This document shows, piece after piece, positions 33,452-35,639 of a stretch of DNA of 35,639 nucleotides. Origin of the DNA: Rhodospirillum sp. UBA1311 (GTDB taxonomy: Bacteria > Pseudomonadota > Alphaproteobacteria > Rhodospirillales > Rhodospirillaceae); the NCBI GenBank assembly GCA_002307145.1, contig DBTR01000092.1, positions 37,548 through 73,186 of the forward strand. The letters are read 5' to 3'. Position numbers and translations under genes: made by a program. The notes below the pieces were generated by a model, which saw nothing but the letters and a program-made list of their open reading frames with translations, searched no databases and had not been told where the DNA came from. Within the stretch, counting starts at the first letter, position 1, and each line of letters begins with the position of its first letter.

Positions 33452-35107
33452 ATGTCACTCTATCAGTCTCTGGGTTCGGACGCTTCCCCCGCCGACAGGT
33501 ATCTGCGGCTGATCAAGCAATCGTTGATCAACGATCTGTATCTCGAACTGGAAGCGGTTCTTCACTATTTCGCCTTGTGCAGCCGGGGCGGCACGGAGCC
33601 CGATCCGTCCACGATCCGCGACATTGCGGCACTTCGTCCGGATATCGTCGCGCACCTGCGCAAGGCCCGCGACGACGGCAGCATGGTGCTTTGGCCGGAT
33701 GCCGGAGAGCGGCTATACGACCCGCGTAATATCTCCGAACACGTTCACACCATGATCGGGCGCCGCCGTCTGGACCACTTGCACGACTGCCTGGATGCGA
33801 TCCTGATCGAGGGCATCCCGGGCGACGTCGTCGAAACCGGCGTCTGGCGCGGCGGCGCCACGATTTTCATGCGAGCCCATCTGGCCGCCCATGGCGTGCG
33901 AAACCGCAATGTCTGGGTAGCGGATTCCTTCTGTGGGCTGCCCGAACCCTCGGTCCAGGAGGATATCGGCTTCGACTTGAGCCGCCGACTGCATCCGATC
34001 CTCGCAGTTTCCGAAGAGCGAGTGAAGGATCTGTTCGCCCGATACGATCTTCTCGACCATCAGGTCCGATTTTTGCCCGGTTGGTTCCGCGATACGTTGC
34101 CATCGGCCCCGATCGAGAAAATCGCCCTGTTGCGCCTGGACGGCGATCTCTACGAATCCACCATGGACGCTCTGCTCGCGCTTTACGACAAGGTGGTGCC
34201 CGGTGGTTTCATAATCGTTGACGATTACGGGGCCCTGCCCCCCTGCCGTCAAGCGGTGGAGGATTTCCGAACCGAGCGCGAAATTTCCACGCCGATGGAG
34301 ACGGTGGACTGGACTGGGGTGGCCTGGCGCAAGGAGGGGGCGCGCCTGCCGGAAACCACTCCTGCCCCCGACGCGTCCTTCACCGTCGTCCAGCAGCCGT
34401 GCCCTCCGATCTCCGTCTGCGAGTTCTATCACACCACCGAGACTCCTGCGGGTCTCATGCCCGGCCAGTGGGATCTCCGCGACAATACCGATGCCTATCT
34501 CGGCGAGGTCGATTTCGGCAACAAGAGCGTACTGGAGATCGGCCCGGCCAGCGGATACCTGACATTTCACATGGAAGCTCGGGGCGCTTCGGTCTCCGCC
34601 GTGGAGCCGCCGATGGAACGTTTGTGGGATACGTTTCCTCACCAAGGCGTCGACTGGGAGGCATGGCGGGCGTCGTTCCTTCCGCACATCGTCGGGGTCC
34701 GGAATTCGTTCTGGTACCTGCACCATCACCTCAACTCCCAGGCCCGGCTGATCGAAACCGTTCCCGAAGCCATTCCCGCCGCCGTCGGCAGTTTCGATAT
34801 CGGTCTCCTGGCCGCAATTCTGCTTCACACACGATCACCGTTTTCCATTCTGGCGAGCGTTGCAGCACGGGTTAAAGAGGCCGTCATCGTGACGGAGCTG
34901 TATGACCCCTCCCTGGGCGATCTTCCAGTCACGCGGCTGATTCCCCGCGCCGAGCGAACGGAAGTCGATACTTGGTGGTCGTTCTCGCCAAATTTCTTTG
35001 TGCAGGCGTTGGCTTGCCTGGGATTCCCCAACGCGGAAATTACCATCCATCATCAGAGGGGGCCTGGCGGCATGGTGCCGATGTTCACCGTTGTAGCCCG
35101 TCGTTAA
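33452..35107 (+). CDS. TylF-type methyltransferase fused to a second methyltransferase domain
   Basis: This is a 551-residue protein. The first half (about 100-290) is a TylF/MycF (macrocin O-methyltransferase) domain: GDVVETGVWRGGATIFMRA, WVADSFCGLPEP, LLRLDGDLYESTMDALLALYD and VPGGFIIVDDYGALPPCR. TylF enzymes methylate sugar hydroxyls with SAM and a metal ion held by the acidic DD. The second half (about 320-551) is a separate SAM-binding fold with SVLEIGPASGYLTFHME, SFDIGLLAAILLH and a C-terminal MVPMFTVVARR. The fused layout suggests two methyl transfers on one glycan. GAAGGA precedes the ATG. Confidence 0.88.
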   Translation: MSLYQSLGSDASPADRYLRLIKQSLINDLYLELEAVLHYFALCSRGGTEPDPSTIRDIAALRPDIVAHLRKARDDGSMVLWPDAGERLYDPRNISEHVHTMIGRRRLDHLHDCLDAILIEGIPGDVVETGVWRGGATIFMRAHLAAHGVRNRNVWVADSFCGLPEPSVQEDIGFDLSRRLHPILAVSEERVKDLFARYDLLDHQVRFLPGWFRDTLPSAPIEKIALLRLDGDLYESTMDALLALYDKVVPGGFIIVDDYGALPPCRQAVEDFRTEREISTPMETVDWTGVAWRKEGARLPETTPAPDASFTVVQQPCPPISVCEFYHTTETPAGLMPGQWDLRDNTDAYLGEVDFGNKSVLEIGPASGYLTFHMEARGASVSAVEPPMERLWDTFPHQGVDWEAWRASFLPHIVGVRNSFWYLHHHLNSQARLIETVPEAIPAAVGSFDIGLLAAILLHTRSPFSILASVAARVKEAVIVTELYDPSLGDLPVTRLIPRAERTEVDTWWSFSPNFFVQALACLGFPNAEITIHHQRGPGGMVPMFTVVARR

Positions 35108-35121
35108 GCTCCCGAGACATC

Positions 35122-35146
35122 GACCGAACGCTCGGGGCGTTCGGTC
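35122..35146 (+). terminator. 10-bp perfect hairpin after the TylF-fusion gene
   Basis: GACCGAACGC pairs with GCGTTCGGTC around TCGGG, 14 bases after the stop codon. No T run follows, so it may be a weak or Rho-aided terminator or a protecting hairpin. Confidence 0.55.
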
Positions 35147-35316
35147 TGTGCTCGACCTTTGGGCTAAAACGTGCCACCGGCGCGTTTGTCTGACGCCCTC
35201 AGCCTTCAAATTCTGAGCAAGGCTCCCCAACCGGGAAGGTCGTCGGTCCGAAGCCGACCCACACAACAAAAAACAGAATGGCCCGCCGGGGGATTTCAGC
35301 GAGTTCACCTAAAGCA

Positions 35317-35346
35317 AAACCGCCTTGGTGTGAGCCAAGGCGGTTT
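35317..35346. terminator. 12-bp perfect hairpin next to repeat copy 2
   Basis: AAACCGCCTTGG pairs perfectly with CCAAGGCGGTTT around a six-base loop. It lies 22 bases before repeat copy 2, much as the terminator at 18727-18763 precedes copy 1. There is only a short T run on either strand. Confidence 0.55.
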
Positions 35347-35368
35347 GTGAAGCGAACGTAGGCTAAAA

Positions 35369-35403
35369 TTGGTTGCGGGGGCACGCAACTGCCTTTGTTC
35401 AAC
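35369..35403 (+). repeat. 35-base direct repeat, copy 2
   Basis: The sequence is identical over all 35 bases to 18768-18802 and in the same orientation. It lies at the far end of the glycan module. Beyond 35403 and before 18768 the two copies have unrelated flanks. Confidence 0.9.
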
Positions 35404-35515
35404 GATTATGTACTCGAAGGAAAGCAGTTAACCTGTTAGCGCTGATTTTGTTGAAGAATCTGGAATGTGGACTGTGTCAGGTCTACGGCTCGATGAAAGC
35501 ATCAGGGACACCCTC

Positions 35516-35639
35516 TCATGCCGGAGCTGACACCGTCGTAGGGATCAGCTTGGCGAGTTCCCGAAAGTTCTTGGCAGTGACAGCGAGTAGGAATTCGTCG
35601 CTGAATTTGGCTATGTGAGCTGCTGCCGGTTTTGTGGAC
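35516..35639 (-). pseudogene. Possible C-terminal tail of a gene (transposase-like?), cut by window edge
   Basis: The minus strand is open from the window edge to a TGA at 35518-35516 and reads KPAAAHIAKFSDEFLLAVTA, then KNFRELAKLIP and an end SAPA. About 41 codons are visible. The text is protein-like and AT-richer than the rest of the window. I suspect the end of an insertion-sequence transposase but cannot name a family, so this is weak. Confidence 0.25.

Larger units (their letters stand above)
35108..35639. other. Gene-poor tail of the window
   Basis: About 530 bases hold no complete gene. Visible items are two hairpins (35122-35146, 35317-35346), repeat copy 2 and a possible partial reading frame at 35516-35639. 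Between 35147 and 35316 I see no gene; a tRNA-like T-arm around 35233-35250 is discussed among the rejected items. Confidence 0.6.

Noticed and set aside
35190..35262. tRNA gene or tRNA fragment
   Set aside because: GTCGG-TCCGAAG-CCGAC around 35233-35250 has the size of a T-arm, but the T-loop is not TTCGA, the anticodon stem does not pair, and no D-arm or 5' acceptor strand is visible.
1..35639. CRISPR arrays, integrase genes, toxin-antitoxin pairs or phage genes
   Set aside because: I looked for regularly spaced repeats and for the usual protein motifs of these systems and saw none in the window.

Overview
The window looks like chromosomal DNA of a GC-rich alphaproteobacterium, probably of the Rhodospirillales type. 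The support is the strong G/C bias at third codon positions, the separate small and large methylmalonyl-CoA mutase subunits, and the style of the proteins. No rRNA or tRNA gene is present to fix the taxon. Genes are tightly packed, with many four-base ATGA, GTGA or TTGA stop/start overlaps.

Left part (1-12747, all minus strand) is a corrinoid and tetrapyrrole locus. In transcription order it holds a ChlD-like and a ChlI-like AAA+ chelatase subunit, an ABC-2 type ATPase and permease, a hemin/cobalamin-type binding protein, permease and ATPase, a cobalamin riboswitch, a BtuB-like TonB receptor, a strong hairpin, a second cobalamin riboswitch, a possible 31-codon leader ORF, and the small and large (cut by the window edge) subunits of the B12-dependent methylmalonyl-CoA mutase. 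Uptake, possible cofactor handling and a B12-using enzyme therefore lie side by side.

Middle part (13054-18667, plus strand) is a second uptake operon: a SAM-dependent methyltransferase, another TonB receptor, a Tat-exported binding protein, a FecCD permease and an ATPase. Its 5' region shares a 12-base motif with the region ahead of the btuB riboswitch. It ends in a strong bidirectional terminator at 18727-18763.

Right part (about 18.8-35.4 kb) is a glycan module. Seven minus-strand genes run from 25930 to 18956: a TPR/beta-barrel outer-membrane protein, a FecR-domain periplasmic protein, a GT4 glycosyltransferase, a WcbI-like protein and rmlB, rmlD, rmlC for dTDP-L-rhamnose. Divergent from them is a giant protein of about 1830 residues joining TPRs, an OGT/SPINDLY domain, a GT2 and a GT4 domain. 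Three methyltransferase genes follow, one of them a TylF-methyltransferase fusion. A 35-base exact direct repeat, in the same orientation and next to a hairpin each time, sits at both ends of this module (18768-18802 and 35369-35403). Part of the repeat resembles a tRNA 3' end, so the module may be a mobile or exchangeable island. The most interesting candidate system is this TPR-OGT-GT2-GT4 protein with the FecR/TPR-barrel pair, possibly a machine that glycosylates and displays surface protein or polysaccharide. The second is the chelatase-like/ABC/BtuB/mutase locus with its unusual riboswitch placement.
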